From: Paracoccus sphaerophysae
Lineage (GTDB): Bacteria; Pseudomonadota; Alphaproteobacteria; Rhodobacterales; Rhodobacteraceae
Assembly: GCF_000763805.1 (NCBI RefSeq)
Contig: NZ_JRKS01000002.1
Span: 62,001-126,000 of the forward strand
Direction: 5' to 3'
DNA: 64,000 nt
Positions 54,314-64,000 of this stretch are shown here, piece by piece. Within the stretch, counting starts at the first letter, position 1. Each line of letters begins with the position of its first letter. The notes beneath the pieces are model-generated. The model saw nothing but the letters and a program-made list of their open reading frames with translations. It did not search any database and was not told the origin of the DNA. Both the position numbers and the translations under genes were made by a program.

Positions 54314-54904
54314 ATGCGAGCCTTGCTGATGACCACCGTGCTGACGGTGCTGGCGCTGCCGGCGCTGGCGGCGCAGCCGACCGCCGACTGGCCCTGCGTG
54401 CAGGTCCTGCAGCCGCACCTGTCGCTGGGGCAGGTCTGGTCCGGGCCGGCACCCGATCCCAATTCCCAGCCGGCGCCCGAGGTCGCCGCCCTCGCCGACC
54501 GCATCGTGGAACGGCGGATGACCCTCGCCGAGGCCGAGGCCGAGATTGCCGCCTTCGCCGGCACCCACGACGCCGCCGGGCTGACGGCGCTGATGCAGGC
54601 CGCGTTCGACCGCATCGACCGGCATCGGTCGCTGCTGATCGCCGGCATTTCGCGCTATGGCCACAAGCAGGTGGCGCTGGCCGCGCAGGTGGAACAGCGG
54701 CGCGAGCGCATGGCCGAGCTGGAAAAGGCCGACAAGCCCGACTTCGACGCCATCGACGCCGCAGAGGCGGCGCTGGACTGGGACACCCGCGTGTTCACCG
54801 AACGCCAGCAGAGCCTTACCTATGTCTGCGAGACCCCGGTGATCCTGGAACAGCGGCTGTTCGCGCTGGCCCGCGCCATCTCGGCGCATCTGCCGCAGCA
54901 ATAG
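54314..54904 (+). CDS. Secreted protein of unknown function beside the ABC permease
   Basis: I do not recognise the family. The 196-residue protein has a signal peptide (MRALLMTTVLTVLALPALAA), then CVQVLQPHLSLGQVWSGPAP with a Cys at the start of the mature protein, and a mainly helical body rich in Arg/Glu (MAELEKADKPDFDAIDAAEAALDWDTRVFTERQQ, in parts). A second Cys (YVCETPVI) near the C-terminus could pair with the first. It begins directly after the permease stop (54313), so it is very likely co-transcribed and part of the same periplasmic system. Confidence 0.75.
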   Translation: MRALLMTTVLTVLALPALAAQPTADWPCVQVLQPHLSLGQVWSGPAPDPNSQPAPEVAALADRIVERRMTLAEAEAEIAAFAGTHDAAGLTALMQAAFDRIDRHRSLLIAGISRYGHKQVALAAQVEQRRERMAELEKADKPDFDAIDAAEAALDWDTRVFTERQQSLTYVCETPVILEQRLFALARAISAHLPQQ

Positions 54905-54971
54905 TGACGCGGGGAACGGGCCGCGCTATCCTGCGTTCGAACTCATGTCAGGAACCGCAAAGGGGGGACCG

Positions 54972-55874
54972 ATGCCCAGACTAGCCATGCCGCTGGCCGC
55001 GCTGCTGCTTGCGGCCGCATCGCCGGCATTCGCGCAAGTGAAGACGATCACCGTGCCCCTGCAACAGCCCGGCGCGACGGCCCCTGCGGTGACCTCCGCC
55101 GCAACGCCTGCGGCGGTCGAGCCTGCTGCGACGACTGCCGAGCCGCAGCCCCCGGCAACCGAACGTGCGCCGGCCACGGCGGCAGCCGAGCCTGCCGCGA
55201 CAGAGCCAGCCGCGACGACCGCCGCCGCCGCCCCGCCTGTGGCCACTGACACGGCCCCCGCGGCCGGCAGCGGCGCGACCCAACCCGGCGTGACCGCCGA
55301 AGGCGTGCCGACCGAACCCGCGCAGACCGCGACGCCGCAAAGCACGCAAGAGGCGCTCGCCGCCCCGCTGCCCGCGGCCGCCGCGCCCGGCGGAACCGAT
55401 TCCGTCCACCCCGGCCCGCAGGCCGCCGGGACGGATCCCGCGACCGGCGCCCCCGCGACCGCAAACACGACGACCGCGAACACGACGACCGCCACCGCGA
55501 CGGCCGGCACCACGGCCACCCCCACCACGACGACCGCCGCCGCACCGGACACGCCGGCAGTGACCACCCCCTCGGGCGAAACCGCGGCCGCGGGCTCTCA
55601 GGCAGCCGCGGCGATCGAGCCTGCCTCGAACCAGGCGACGGCCGGGCAGGAGCAGCAGGACGCCACCGCGACCGCCGCGGCCTCGGGCGTCGCCACCCCG
55701 GCCACCGCCCCGCAGCAGGGCGCGGCGGACGGCACCGCGCCTGGCAATGCCGGCTCCACCGGCTGGACCGGGGGCTTGGGCGGATCGCAGATCGGCACCA
55801 ACGCGGCCGGCGCGGTCCCCGAATCCAAGACCTGGCAGCCGCCCACCGCGCGCGGGCTGGACCTGCGCGGCTGA
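54972..55874 (+). CDS. Ala/Thr/Pro-rich secreted protein with conserved C-terminus
   Basis: A 300-residue exported protein (signal peptide ending SPAFAQ, about 1-21) that is almost wholly low complexity: Ala, Thr and Pro dominate residues 25-255, with tandem TTTATAT-type runs. Only the ends look constrained: VKTITVPLQQPG right after cleavage and a Gly-rich C-terminus with GSTGWTGGLGG, SQIGTNAAG and TWQPPTARGLDL. ATG 54972 has AGGGGGG 4 nt upstream; an upstream in-frame ATG at 54945 would place the signal peptide 9 residues inside. The function is unknown. It converges on selC. Confidence 0.7.
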   Translation: MPRLAMPLAALLLAAASPAFAQVKTITVPLQQPGATAPAVTSAATPAAVEPAATTAEPQPPATERAPATAAAEPAATEPAATTAAAAPPVATDTAPAAGSGATQPGVTAEGVPTEPAQTATPQSTQEALAAPLPAAAAPGGTDSVHPGPQAAGTDPATGAPATANTTTANTTTATATAGTTATPTTTTAAAPDTPAVTTPSGETAAAGSQAAAAIEPASNQATAGQEQQDATATAAASGVATPATAPQQGAADGTAPGNAGSTGWTGGLGGSQIGTNAAGAVPESKTWQPPTARGLDLRG

Positions 55875-55894
55875 TCCCGCCCACCGGACATGAA

Positions 55895-55920
55895 AACGCC
55901 CCGCCATCGCGCGGGGCGTT
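55895..55920. terminator. Terminator between the Ala-rich protein gene and selC
   Basis: A perfect 10-bp stem (AACGCCCCGC and its complement) with a 6-nt loop. The minus strand has TTTT after it, making a terminator for the fdo-sel run. On the plus strand it lies 20 nt past the stop at 55874 and may serve that gene too. Confidence 0.75.
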
Positions 55921-55928
55921 CGCATCTC

Positions 55929-56024
55929 TGGCGGAGGAGAATGGGAGTCGAACCCACCCGAGACAGGCTCGCTGCCTCAACCGGATTTGAAGTCCGGCCG
56001 CCCCACCGGGGACGATTCTCCTCC
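55929..56024 (-). tRNA. selC: tRNA-Sec (UCA)
   Basis: Selenocysteine tRNA of 96 nt, encoded on the minus strand with its CCA. An 8-bp acceptor stem (GGAGGAGA with TCTCCTCC), the anticodon stem CCGGA/TCCGG enclosing loop CTTCAAA (anticodon TCA), a long variable arm with GAGGCAGCGAGCCTGTCTC and the T loop GGTTCGACTCC are all visible. It begins 2 nt after the selB stop, so it is probably cut from the selB transcript. It decodes UGA in fdoG. Confidence 0.95.
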
Positions 56025-56026
56025 TC

Positions 56027-57940
56027 TCAGCCGCCGAACAGGTCGGCGCGATGGGGATTGATGCGCCGCAAATCGCCCCGGCGCAAGGTAACCCCGTGGC
56101 GGTCGTAGAAATCGAGGATCTCGATCGCCACCTTGCGCCCGTTCTGCACACGGTCGCGAAACGCCGCCGCGGTGACCCAGCCATCGGGCGCCGCCGCCTG
56201 CACCTCGGCGATGATGCGGACCATCTCGGCGGTGGTGGCGCGCAGGAAGAAATGGTCCTGCCGAATCTGGTCCACCCGGCCCTGCCGCGCGGCCATGCGC
56301 AGCACGCGGCGGATGTAGGTTTCGGGGACGTCCCATTCGGTCGCCATGTCGCGGACCCGCGGCGGGCGGAACCGCGCTTCGCCGGTCAGCTCGGGCAGGA
56401 TCCGGGCATACAGCGCCTCGTCAGCCTCGGACATCCGCACCACGTGGCCGGGCAGGCGCAGGAAGGCGCCCTCGGCCACCGCCGCACCGGCGGCGATGCG
56501 GGCGGCGGCAAAGGCGGCGAAGCCGTCCTTGGGCAGCCGCGGCGACAAAGCGAGACGCAGACGCTCGTGGCCCATGCCCTGCATCTCGGGGTTGTCCTCG
56601 TGGAACCGCGCGAGCGTGTCGGCAAAGCCCGCCACCAGCCCGCGATGGGCGGTCTGTGACAGGGCCAGCCGGCTGCCGGCAACCAGCACCACGGCGCCCT
56701 CGGCCAGCGCCCCGGCGGCCTGCGCCGACAGACCGCGGTCGCGGGCAAAGCCGTCCAGATCGACGACATGCGGCGGCACCTCCAGCATCGCGGCCAGCGC
56801 CGCCGCCGGGTCGGGGCGGGCGGCTGCGTCCAGCAGGGCCAGCCGTTCCGGCGTCTGCCGCCGCCGCGCCGGGGCCCGCAGGTCCAGGAACCGCCCGCCG
56901 CCGATGGTCCGCCGGGCCGAGACGTCGCGCAGGATATAGCGGTCCCCCACCGCCGCGGCGACCGGCTGGTCCAGCACCAGCTGCACCATGCCGCGCGCCC
57001 CCGCCGCGATCGGCCCGCCCAGCGGCACGATCCGCGCCCCGGTCTCGGCCGCGCCGACATGCAGCCGGGCCGGGAACCAGGTCGAGATCGGCTTCGGCTC
57101 TCCGCCCAGCACGGTCAGTTCGGCGTCGATCCGGGCGGTGGGCGCGTGCAGCGCCGGGTCCAGCACGACGTCGCCGCGGTGGATCGCCTCGCGGGTGATG
57201 CCGTCGCCGGCGAGGTTCAGGGCGCAGCGCTGCCCCGCCACACCGACCTCGGCAGGCAGGTTCTGGGCGTGGATGGCGCGCACCCGGGCAGTCAGCCCCG
57301 AGGGCGAGACGGTCACGCCGTCCCCGACCGCCACCCGCCCCGACTGCACCGTGCCGGTGACCACCGTGCCCGCGCCCTTCAGCGTAAAGCTGCGGTCCAC
57401 GGTCAGGCGGAACCTCGCATCGGTCGCCCGCGCCGTCGTTTCCGCCTCGGCCACTGCCAGCAGGTCGCGCAGGGTCGCGATGCCCTCGCCGGTCAGCGAC
57501 GACACCGGGATTACCGCCGCCCCGGCCAGACCCGTCCCGGCAAGGGTGGCCGCGATCTGGGCCGTGACCTCTGCCCGGCGGGCGTCGTCCGCCAGGTCCG
57601 CCTTGGTCAGCGCCACGATGCCGCGATGGACGCCCAGCAGGTCGAGGATCGCCAGATGTTCCCGCGTCTGCGGCATGACCCCGTCATCGGCGGCGACCAC
57701 CAGCAGCGCGAGGTCGATGCCGCCGGCGCCGGCCAGCATCGTGTGGACAAAACGTTCGTGGCCCGGCACGTCCACGAACCCCGTGACCCCGCCGCCGCCC
57801 AGGTCGGCATAGGCAAAACCCAGCTCGATGGTGATGCCGCGCGATTTCTCCTCGGCCAAGCGGTCGCCGTCGATGCCGGTCAGGGCGCGGACGAGCGCCG
57901 TCTTGCCGTGGTCGATATGCCCGGCCGTCCCGACGATCAT
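56027..57940 (-). CDS. selB: Selenocysteine-specific elongation factor SelB
   Basis: GTPase that delivers Sec-tRNA to UGA codons bearing a SECIS element. The 637-residue protein has an EF-Tu-like N-terminus ([35 protein letters not shown]) and C-terminal winged-helix domains that bind SECIS RNA ([30 protein letters not shown] segment). All four GTPase motifs are present. ATG 57940 overlaps the selA stop (ATGA). The tRNA-Sec gene starts 2 nt after its stop. Confidence 0.96.
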   Translation of the reverse strand: MIVGTAGHIDHGKTALVRALTGIDGDRLAEEKSRGITIELGFAYADLGGGGVTGFVDVPGHERFVHTMLAGAGGIDLALLVVAADDGVMPQTREHLAILDLLGVHRGIVALTKADLADDARRAEVTAQIAATLAGTGLAGAAVIPVSSLTGEGIATLRDLLAVAEAETTARATDARFRLTVDRSFTLKGAGTVVTGTVQSGRVAVGDGVTVSPSGLTARVRAIHAQNLPAEVGVAGQRCALNLAGDGITREAIHRGDVVLDPALHAPTARIDAELTVLGGEPKPISTWFPARLHVGAAETGARIVPLGGPIAAGARGMVQLVLDQPVAAAVGDRYILRDVSARRTIGGGRFLDLRAPARRRQTPERLALLDAAARPDPAAALAAMLEVPPHVVDLDGFARDRGLSAQAAGALAEGAVVLVAGSRLALSQTAHRGLVAGFADTLARFHEDNPEMQGMGHERLRLALSPRLPKDGFAAFAAARIAAGAAVAEGAFLRLPGHVVRMSEADEALYARILPELTGEARFRPPRVRDMATEWDVPETYIRRVLRMAARQGRVDQIRQDHFFLRATTAEMVRIIAEVQAAAPDGWVTAAAFRDRVQNGRKVAIEILDFYDRHGVTLRRGDLRRINPHRADLFGG

Positions 57941-59298
57941 GCGAGCGCGGCCAGCAGCGCGCCGTCATCCTCTAGCGCCCGCAGGTCGAGGATAAGCGCG
58001 CCGTCGCGGATGCGCCCGATCACCGGCGTCCGGGCCGCGCGCAGCCGCTCGGCCAGCCGCTCTGGCGCGTCCCCGCTGTCGCCCGAGATCGCCAGACCCG
58101 CCGAGGGCAGGGTTTCCACCGGCAGCGCCCCCGACCCGATCTGGCTGGCGCAGTCGATCACCGCGACCCGGTAACCGGGCAGCAGCCGCGCCATCGCCGG
58201 TGCCAGCCGCGCCGCCTGGGCGGCGATGTCGGCCTGCGGCCGGGTCAGCATCCGCAGCGTCGGCAGGCGGTCGGCCAGCCGGTCGGGGTCGCGATACAGG
58301 CGCAGCGTCGCCTCGATGGCGGCGAGGCGGATCTTGTCCAGCCGCAGCGCGCGCTTCAGGGGGTTGCGGTTGATCCGCGCGATCAGATGGGCGCGGCCGA
58401 CGATGAAGCCCGCCTGCGGGCCGCCCAGCAGTTTGTCGCCCGAAAACGTCACCATGTCGGCGCCCTCGGCCACCGACTGCCGCACCGTGGGTTCGGCCGG
58501 CAGCCCCCAGCGGGTCATGTCGATCAGCGTCCCCGACCCCAGGTCGTTCATCAGCGGCACCCCCGCCGCGGCCGCGATGGCGGCGAGTTCGGGGGCGGCG
58601 ACGCTGCGGGTAAAGCCCTCGATCCGGTAGTTCGAGGGGTGGACCTTCATCATCAGCCCGGTCGCGGGCGTCACCGCGTCGCGGTAATCGCGCGGGTGTG
58701 TCCGGTTGGTGGTGCCGACCTCGACCAGGCGGACCCCGGCGCGGGCCATGATGTCGGGGATACGGAAGGCGCCGCCGATTTCCACAAGCTCGCCGCGCGA
58801 CACGATCGCCTCGCGCCCCTCGGCGAGGGTGTTCAGGGTGATGAGCACGGCGGCGGCATTGTTGTTCACGACCGTCGCCGCCTCGGCCCCGGTCAGCTCG
58901 CAGATCAGCGGCGCGATGTGGTCGTCGCGCTCGCCCCTGCTGCCGGTGGCCAGGTCATATTCCAGCGCCGCCGGATGGCGCATGGCGTCGGTCGCTGCGG
59001 CGATGGCGGCTTCGGCCAGCAACGCGCGGCCGAGATTGGTGTGCAGGATGGTCCCGGTCAGGTTTAGGACCGGGCGCAGCGCGGAGGCGGCGTCGGCGCT
59101 CAGCCGTTCGGCCGCCGCCGCGCAGATCGCCGCCGCATCGGGGGCGGGCGCGCCGCCCCGCACCGCCGCCCGCGCGGCGTCCAGCGCGGCGCGCAGCGCC
59201 TCGGTCGCGGCCTGCCGGCCATGCGTATCGACCAGGTCGGCGCCGGGACCCGAGGACAGCAGCCGGTCCACCGACGGCAGCGCGCGCAGCGCCTGCAT
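57937..59298 (-). CDS. selA: L-seryl-tRNA(Sec) selenium transferase SelA
   Basis: PLP enzyme converting Ser-tRNA(Sec) to Sec-tRNA(Sec) using selenophosphate. The 453-residue protein has [19 protein letters not shown] sequence ([16 protein letters not shown]), the PLP Lys in [13 protein letters not shown], and the C-terminal domain [18 protein letters not shown] 59298 lies 3 nt after the fdhE stop. It is in the run fdoG-fdoH-fdoI-fdhE-selA-selB-selC. selD, which makes the selenium donor, is not in the window. Confidence 0.96.
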   Translation of the reverse strand: MQALRALPSVDRLLSSGPGADLVDTHGRQAATEALRAALDAARAAVRGGAPAPDAAAICAAAAERLSADAASALRPVLNLTGTILHTNLGRALLAEAAIAAATDAMRHPAALEYDLATGSRGERDDHIAPLICELTGAEAATVVNNNAAAVLITLNTLAEGREAIVSRGELVEIGGAFRIPDIMARAGVRLVEVGTTNRTHPRDYRDAVTPATGLMMKVHPSNYRIEGFTRSVAAPELAAIAAAAGVPLMNDLGSGTLIDMTRWGLPAEPTVRQSVAEGADMVTFSGDKLLGGPQAGFIVGRAHLIARINRNPLKRALRLDKIRLAAIEATLRLYRDPDRLADRLPTLRMLTRPQADIAAQAARLAPAMARLLPGYRVAVIDCASQIGSGALPVETLPSAGLAISGDSGDAPERLAERLRAARTPVIGRIRDGALILDLRALEDDGALLAALA

Positions 59299-59301
59299 CG
59301 C

Positions 59302-60225
59302 TCAGTACCCGATCAGGAACGGATCGAAGCCCGCCCGCCGCCACTTTTCGCCCTTCATCAGCGCGTCCAGCCCCAGCGAGGCGACATCGTCGGCCACCGG
59401 GTCCAGCGTGGGGTTCTTGTGCTGATCCATCTGCTTGACCCAGGACCCGCAGCCGTCGCAGGTCTCGGCCTTGATCTGGGCGCCGGTGTTGCCGGTCGCG
59501 GCATCCTCGACGGCGCGAAAGCCGATGCCCTTGGTGGTTCCGCAGGCGAGGCAGGTCAGCCGGACCTCGTTCCACAGCGTCTGGCACCCGGCGCAGGCGG
59601 CATAGCGCGCCCCCTCGGCCCCCATGACCCCGGTCACGACCGAGGCCGCGGGCTTGCCGCCGCAGCACGGGCAGACCCCGGTGCGGATCGGGACCAGCCG
59701 GCCCGCGTCCAGCGTCGCCGCCAGCCGCGCCAGGTGGACCTGCACGGCGGCGGCCACGAACAGATGCGGCGCGGCGCTGTCGGCGGGGATCGAGTCGTCC
59801 AGCACGTTGCCGATCAGCCAGCGCCGATCCTCGGTCGTCGCCGCCTGCAGCGCGTCCAGCGCGAGCCGGGCGGGGGCGGGCATGTCGATCGCGCGCGCCT
59901 CGGCCAGCAGGGCGTCCAGCGTCGCCCCCAGCAGCGGATCGTCCACCAGCGCGTCGCGGTCGATGGGCGGCATCGCCGCGGTGCGGGCGCGGTCCACCAC
60001 GGCGGAGTCGACGGGAGCCACCGCCGGCAGCGCCGCGGCCAGCCCGGCCTGCACCCGGCACAAGGCGGCCAGGAACGTCAGATAGGGCGCCAGCGTCGCG
60101 GTCTGGGCCAGGAACTCGAAGCGCTCGGCGCGCATCCGGAACAGGCGTTCGGGGCGGGGCAGAACGGCAAGCGGCGGCGTCGGGACGCCGCCGATCATGT
60201 CGGGCTGGGGCTGGATATCCGTCAT
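59302..60225 (-). CDS. fdhE: Formate dehydrogenase accessory protein FdhE
   Basis: Zinc/iron-binding accessory factor needed for maturation and export of membrane-bound formate dehydrogenases. The 307-residue protein has four CxxC motifs in the C-terminal half: CPCCGGKP, CAGCQTLW, CLACGTT and CDGCGSW. It starts at ATG 60225, 36 nt after the fdoI stop. The order fdoG-H-I-fdhE matches the enterobacterial fdoGHI-fdhE operon. Confidence 0.94.
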   Translation of the reverse strand: MTDIQPQPDMIGGVPTPPLAVLPRPERLFRMRAERFEFLAQTATLAPYLTFLAALCRVQAGLAAALPAVAPVDSAVVDRARTAAMPPIDRDALVDDPLLGATLDALLAEARAIDMPAPARLALDALQAATTEDRRWLIGNVLDDSIPADSAAPHLFVAAAVQVHLARLAATLDAGRLVPIRTGVCPCCGGKPAASVVTGVMGAEGARYAACAGCQTLWNEVRLTCLACGTTKGIGFRAVEDAATGNTGAQIKAETCDGCGSWVKQMDQHKNPTLDPVADDVASLGLDALMKGEKWRRAGFDPFLIGY

Positions 60226-60261
60226 TGTGTCCTCTCGGGGGCCGGACCGGCCACCAAGGGG

Positions 60262-60948
60262 TTACTCTGCCGGTTTCGAGCTTTGCCGTCTAGCCAGCTC
60301 GCGCAGCCACTTGCGATGGTGGCGCCAGGACCAGCCGCCGGTGACGGTGCCGCGGGTCATCGCCCGCAGCGTGCCCTGCGTCCAGACCGCGGCGAAGATG
60401 TGCAGGATCAGAACCAGCACGATCAGCACCGCCGACACGGAATGGACAAAAATCGCGATGCGCCGGGTTTCCACCGACACCAGGTCGGGGAAATACTGGT
60501 ACCACATCATGATGCCGGAAATCAGCAGCGCGAGGATCAGCCAGAACATCCCCCAGAAGACGCTCTTCTGGCCGAAGTTGTACTTGCCCAGCTCGGGCAG
60601 GCGTTCCTCGTGCCCCGCGATCACGTCGCCGATCTGGGCGGTCCAGACCAGGTCCTCGCGGCGCAGGATGTTCAGATGCACCAGCTGCACGAACATCCCC
60701 AGGAAGCTGACCGACAGCGCGATGCCGATGAAGGGATGCAGCCAGCGCGTCGTCTGCCCGCCGCCGAACAGGGCGGTCAGTCCGAACAGCGCCGGATGGA
60801 ACAGCGCAAAGCCCGACAGCATCAGAAGGATGAAGCACAGCGCCGTGAACCAGTGGTTGATCCGGGTGAAGGTCACATAGCGCCGCACCTCGACCGGGCG
60901 CAGGCTGAGGATCTCGTCGGTGGATTCGGAAAACTGCCGTCCCGCCAT
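60262..60948 (-). CDS. fdoI: Formate dehydrogenase gamma subunit (cytochrome b556)
   Basis: Membrane dihaem cytochrome b of 228 residues with four helices. It passes electrons from FdoH to the quinone pool. Likely haem-ligand His residues are in TFTRINHWFTALCF, TTRWLHPFIG and LILHIFAAVW. ATG 60948 overlaps the fdoH stop (ATGA). fdhE follows after 36 nt. Catalysis is on the periplasmic side. Confidence 0.94.
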   Translation of the reverse strand: MAGRQFSESTDEILSLRPVEVRRYVTFTRINHWFTALCFILLMLSGFALFHPALFGLTALFGGGQTTRWLHPFIGIALSVSFLGMFVQLVHLNILRREDLVWTAQIGDVIAGHEERLPELGKYNFGQKSVFWGMFWLILALLISGIMMWYQYFPDLVSVETRRIAIFVHSVSAVLIVLVLILHIFAAVWTQGTLRAMTRGTVTGGWSWRHHRKWLRELARRQSSKPAE

Positions 60949-61982
60949 CAGACATCCCTTCCCGTGCTGCCCGGCACGCTGTCCATCTCGTCGCGGACGA
61001 GCAGCTGGGCCTCGCGCTCATCCTCGACCGTGACCCGGTTGCCGCGGCTGAATAGCGCCATCGCGGCAGCGCCGGCAGCGGCCAGGCCGACCGCGGCCAG
61101 CCCGACCGGCTTGGTCGCGCCCTTCCAGTTGGCCACCACGCCCGAGATGCTGGGATCGTCGGGCAGGTCGTTGTACAGCGACGGCTTGTCGGCATGCTGC
61201 AGCACATACATCACATGCGTGCCGCCGACGCCCTGCGGATCGTACAGCCCGGCATTGGCATAGCCGCGGCCCTTGAGATCCTCGATCCGCTCGGCGGCGA
61301 GCGTGGTCATGTCGTCCTTGCTGCCGAAGGTGATCGCCTGGGTCGGGCAGGCCTTGGCGCAGGCCGGGCCCTGGCCCACGGCCACCCGGTCCGAACACAG
61401 GGTGCATTTGTAGACCTTGTGCTCGACCGGGTTCATCCGCGGGATGTCGAACGGACAGCCCGAGATGCAATAGCCGCAGCCGATGCAGTTCTCGTGGATG
61501 AAATCGACGATGCCGTTGGAATACTGCACGATGGCGCCGGGCGCAGGGCAGGCCTTGAGACAGCCCGGATCCTCGCAATGCATGCAGCCGTCCTTGCGGA
61601 TCAGCCACTCGAAATCGCCGGTGTCGGGGTTGTCGTATTCGGCGAACCGCATCAGCGTGAACATCTGGTCGGTCAGGTCGTGCGGGTTCTCGTAAAGGCC
61701 GACATTTTCGCCGATGGCGGGATGGGTGTCGTTCCATTCGATGCACGCCGACTGGCAGGCCTTGCAGCCGATGCATTTCGAGATGTCGATCAGCTTGGCG
61801 ACCTTGGTCAGGGCGGTCGGCTGTTCGGCCACCGGGCCGCCGGCCGAGGACCGGACGACGGCCGCCTGGCCCAGGTTGGACGCCATCGGCTGCACCGGCG
61901 GGTTGGAAACCGCCGTGCGCGGGCTGTCGGTGGCAGCCGCGACGGCGGTCGCGGCGGTGGCTTGAGTGACGGGGATGTTCAC
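60948..61982 (-). CDS. fdoH: Formate dehydrogenase beta subunit (4Fe-4S)
   Basis: Iron-sulfur subunit of 344 residues that carries electrons from the catalytic subunit to cytochrome b. Four ferredoxin-type Cys clusters are visible: [38 protein letters not shown] and CTLCSDR...CAKACP. A C-terminal membrane helix ([17 protein letters not shown]) anchors it. The N-terminal 60 residues are an Ala/Thr/Val-rich extension absent from E. coli FdoH. GTG 61982 overlaps the fdoG stop (GTGA). Confidence 0.95.
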   Translation of the reverse strand: MNIPVTQATAATAVAAATDSPRTAVSNPPVQPMASNLGQAAVVRSSAGGPVAEQPTALTKVAKLIDISKCIGCKACQSACIEWNDTHPAIGENVGLYENPHDLTDQMFTLMRFAEYDNPDTGDFEWLIRKDGCMHCEDPGCLKACPAPGAIVQYSNGIVDFIHENCIGCGYCISGCPFDIPRMNPVEHKVYKCTLCSDRVAVGQGPACAKACPTQAITFGSKDDMTTLAAERIEDLKGRGYANAGLYDPQGVGGTHVMYVLQHADKPSLYNDLPDDPSISGVVANWKGATKPVGLAAVGLAAAGAAAMALFSRGNRVTVEDEREAQLLVRDEMDSVPGSTGRDV

Positions 61983-64000
61983 GACACGGCCTCCCCGACG
62001 GCGGGTTCGATGTTGACGAGGAACGCCTTGTATTCCGGCGTCTCGATGTTGGCGTCGCCGACATAGGGCGTCAGGCTGTTCGGCCCCCAGCCCTTCTTCG
62101 CGGCGCCGACAAAGCCCCAATGCAGCGGGATGCCGATGACATGGACGGGCTTGCCGTCACAGATCATCGGCTTGATCCGCCGCGTCACCACCGCCTTGGC
62201 GCGGATTTCGCCGCGCTTGGACCACACCCGGACCCAGCCGCCGTTGGTGATGCCCTTTTCCTCGGCCAGCTGGACGCTGAGCTCTACGAAACCCTGCGGC
62301 TGCAGGGCGGCGTTCACCACGTTGTTCTTGGTCCAGTAGTGGAAGTGCTCGGTCAGGCGATAGCTGGTGGCGACATAGGGGAACTCGGACGCGTCGCCGA
62401 AGGTCTCGACGTCCGATTCGAACACCCGGGCGACCGGGTTGCCCCGCATCCGCGCGTTGAAGACGTTCTGCACCGGGCTTTCAAACGGCTCCATATGCGT
62501 CGGGAACGGCCCGTCGCGCATCATCCCCCGGCTGAACAGGCGGCTGACGCCTTCCGGGTTCATGATGAACGGCATCACCTCGCCGGGCTTGGCGGTGGGG
62601 GAAATGTCGGGCACGTCGTTGCCTTCCCATTTCTCGCCCGTCCACTGGATGATCGGACGTTCCGGGTCCCAGGGCTGGCCGTTCAGGTCCGCCGAGGCGC
62701 GGTTGTACAGCGTCCGGCGGTTCAGCGGCCAGCTCCACGCCCATTTGGGATGGACGCCAAGCCCCGAGGGGTCGGCGTTGTCGCGCCGGGCCATATTGTT
62801 GCCGTCCTCGTTGAAGCAGCCGGAATAGATCCAGCAGCCGCAGGCGGTGGACCCGTCGTCGCGCAGTTCGGCGAAGGATTTCACCTGCTTGCCCGCCGCG
62901 GTCAGCATCTTGGCCGCGTCCTTGGGGTCGAACACGTCGCCCAGAGCCGTCCCGTTCATCTCGCGGGCCAACTCGTCGGGCTTGGGCTCGTTGGGATCGG
63001 CATAGCCCCAGGCCAGGTTCAGGATCGGATCGGGGAAGACCCCGCCCTCGGTCTGGTACAGCGCTTTCACCCGGTTGAAGATCTGCGCCATGATCCAGGT
63101 GTCCAGCTTGGCGTCGCCCGGAGGCTCGGCCGCCGCCCAGTGCCACTGCAGCCAGCGGCCCGAGTTGACCAGCGCGCCCTCGTCCTCGGCAAAGCAGGAC
63201 GACGGCAGCTGGATGACCTCGGTCTGGATCGCGGCGCTGTCCACGGGGTTGTATTCGCCGTGGTTTTCCCAGAACCGCGCGGTCTCGGTTTCCAGCGGGT
63301 CCATGATGACCATCAGCTTCAGCTTGCTGAAGGCGCGGGTCAGCTTGCCCCGGTTGGGCGCGGCCAGCAGCGGGTTGAAACCCTGGCAGAAGTAGATGTT
63401 GACCCGGTCCTGGTCCATCAGCTCGAACATGCGCAGCATGTCGTACGCCGGCACGTCCAGCTTGGGCAGATAGTGGAAGGCCCAGTCGTTGTCCTTTTGG
63501 GCCGCCTCGCCCCACATGGCTTTCATGAAGGAAACCATGAACTTGGGATAGTTCTGCCAATAGCTGGTCTGTCCCGGCATCAGCGGCTTGAACGCCCGCG
63601 ACTTGAGATAGGTGGCCCAGTCGGGCTCTTTCTCGGTCGGGATGTTCAGATAGCCGGGGATCAGGTTCGACATCAGCCCCAGGTCGGTCAGGCCCTGGAT
63701 GTTGGAATGCCCGCGCAGCGCGTTCATCCCGCCCCCCGGCACGCCGATATTGCCCAGGATCAGCTGCAGCATCGCCATGCCGCGGATGTTCTGGGCACCC
63801 TTGGAATGCTGCGTCCAGCCCAGCGCGTACATCGAGGTCATGGTCTTCGTCTTGGACGAACACTCGCCGATCATCTCGGCGATCTTCAGGAAGCGGTCCT
63901 TGGGCGTGCCGCAGACGCGTTCGACCATCTCGGGCGTATAGGCGTCGACATGGGCCTTGAGCAGGTTCCACACGCAGCGCGGGTTCTGCAGCGTCGGATC
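61979..64000 (-). CDS. fdoG: Formate dehydrogenase alpha subunit, C-terminal part (5' end outside window)
   Basis: The frame is open from the window edge to the stop at 61979 and covers the C-terminal 673 residues of a protein of about 1000. It matches FdoG/FdnG-type molybdopterin formate dehydrogenases ([31 protein letters not shown] and [18 protein letters not shown], in parts, and the C-terminal molydopterin-binding domain NNGGW-like [16 protein letters not shown]). The Sec codon (UGA near residue 196) and the twin-Arg signal are outside the window, so Sec is inferred from the sel genes. Visible residues contain no in-frame TGA. Confidence 0.95.
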   Translation of the reverse strand, partial: DPTLQNPRCVWNLLKAHVDAYTPEMVERVCGTPKDRFLKIAEMIGECSSKTKTMTSMYALGWTQHSKGAQNIRGMAMLQLILGNIGVPGGGMNALRGHSNIQGLTDLGLMSNLIPGYLNIPTEKEPDWATYLKSRAFKPLMPGQTSYWQNYPKFMVSFMKAMWGEAAQKDNDWAFHYLPKLDVPAYDMLRMFELMDQDRVNIYFCQGFNPLLAAPNRGKLTRAFSKLKLMVIMDPLETETARFWENHGEYNPVDSAAIQTEVIQLPSSCFAEDEGALVNSGRWLQWHWAAAEPPGDAKLDTWIMAQIFNRVKALYQTEGGVFPDPILNLAWGYADPNEPKPDELAREMNGTALGDVFDPKDAAKMLTAAGKQVKSFAELRDDGSTACGCWIYSGCFNEDGNNMARRDNADPSGLGVHPKWAWSWPLNRRTLYNRASADLNGQPWDPERPIIQWTGEKWEGNDVPDISPTAKPGEVMPFIMNPEGVSRLFSRGMMRDGPFPTHMEPFESPVQNVFNARMRGNPVARVFESDVETFGDASEFPYVATSYRLTEHFHYWTKNNVVNAALQPQGFVELSVQLAEEKGITNGGWVRVWSKRGEIRAKAVVTRRIKPMICDGKPVHVIGIPLHWGFVGAAKKGWGPNSLTPYVGDANIETPEYKAFLVNIEPAVGEAVS

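Noticed and set aside
59221-61263. A 680-codon plus-strand frame opposite fdhE, fdoI and fdoH
   Set aside because: Antisense to three complete genes, with repetitive Arg/Gln/His composition.

Overview
The window looks like a chromosomal segment of a GC-rich, methylotrophic alphaproteobacterium of the Rhodobacteraceae, most likely Paracoccus or a close relative. Four things point there: a RegB/SenC redox pair, a lanthanide-type methanol oxidation locus (xoxF-xoxG-xoxJ) beside the glutathione-dependent formaldehyde genes (gfa, flhA, fghA), a PhyR/NepR/EcfG stress switch, and a selenocysteine formate dehydrogenase locus. I see no rRNA, insertion sequence, prophage or CRISPR array.

Layout. 0-3.5 kb: divergent senC and regB, then a PAS-only membrane protein. 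3.5-13 kb: yggS and the periplasmic alcohol-oxidation region, with an ABC binding protein and beta-propeller (minus), a DUF3280-SRPBCC-propeller trio (plus), and xoxF-xoxG-xoxJ-rhodanese (minus). 13-17 kb: fghA, a GNAT acetyltransferase, a ClpP-like peptidase, flhA and gfa. 17-21.6 kb: grpE/hrcA diverging from rph-rdgB-ridA-hemW. 21.6-32.4 kb: parB, parA, rsmG, mnmG, mnmE, rho and hemJ (minus), then a 441-bp gap, then aroE, coaE, dnaQ and a YihY protein (plus). This order, the divergence of transcription, DnaA-box-like sequences in the gap and two parS-like sites in mnmG and rsmG make the gap a strong oriC candidate.

32.4-36.6 kb: general stress response genes (HisKA_2 kinase, ecfG, a 48-codon nepR, divergent phyR) and a beta carbonic anhydrase. 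36.7-44 kb: an unknown helical protein, a surface-glycan cluster (GT29 sialyltransferase-like, GT4, MFS and a two-domain glycosyltransferase), an ornithine cyclodeaminase-family gene and a second MFS transporter. 44-50.6 kb: a GST, a flavoprotein, holA, lptE, leuS and a DUF3576 lipoprotein. 51-55.9 kb: a porin, an Ala/Pro-rich secreted protein, the ATPase and permease that probably complete the ABC system whose binding protein lies 46 kb away, and two secreted proteins of unknown function. 55.9-64 kb: selC (tRNA-Sec), selB, selA, fdhE, fdoI, fdoH and the 3' part of fdoG, all on the minus strand.

How the genes fit together. XoxF oxidises methanol in the periplasm and passes electrons to cytochrome XoxG. 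Gfa, FlhA and FghA convert formaldehyde to formate through glutathione. The membrane-bound selenoenzyme formate dehydrogenase oxidises formate to CO2, and carbonic anhydrase hydrates the CO2. The window thus holds nearly a whole C1 oxidation route with its selenocysteine machinery, around a probable replication origin.
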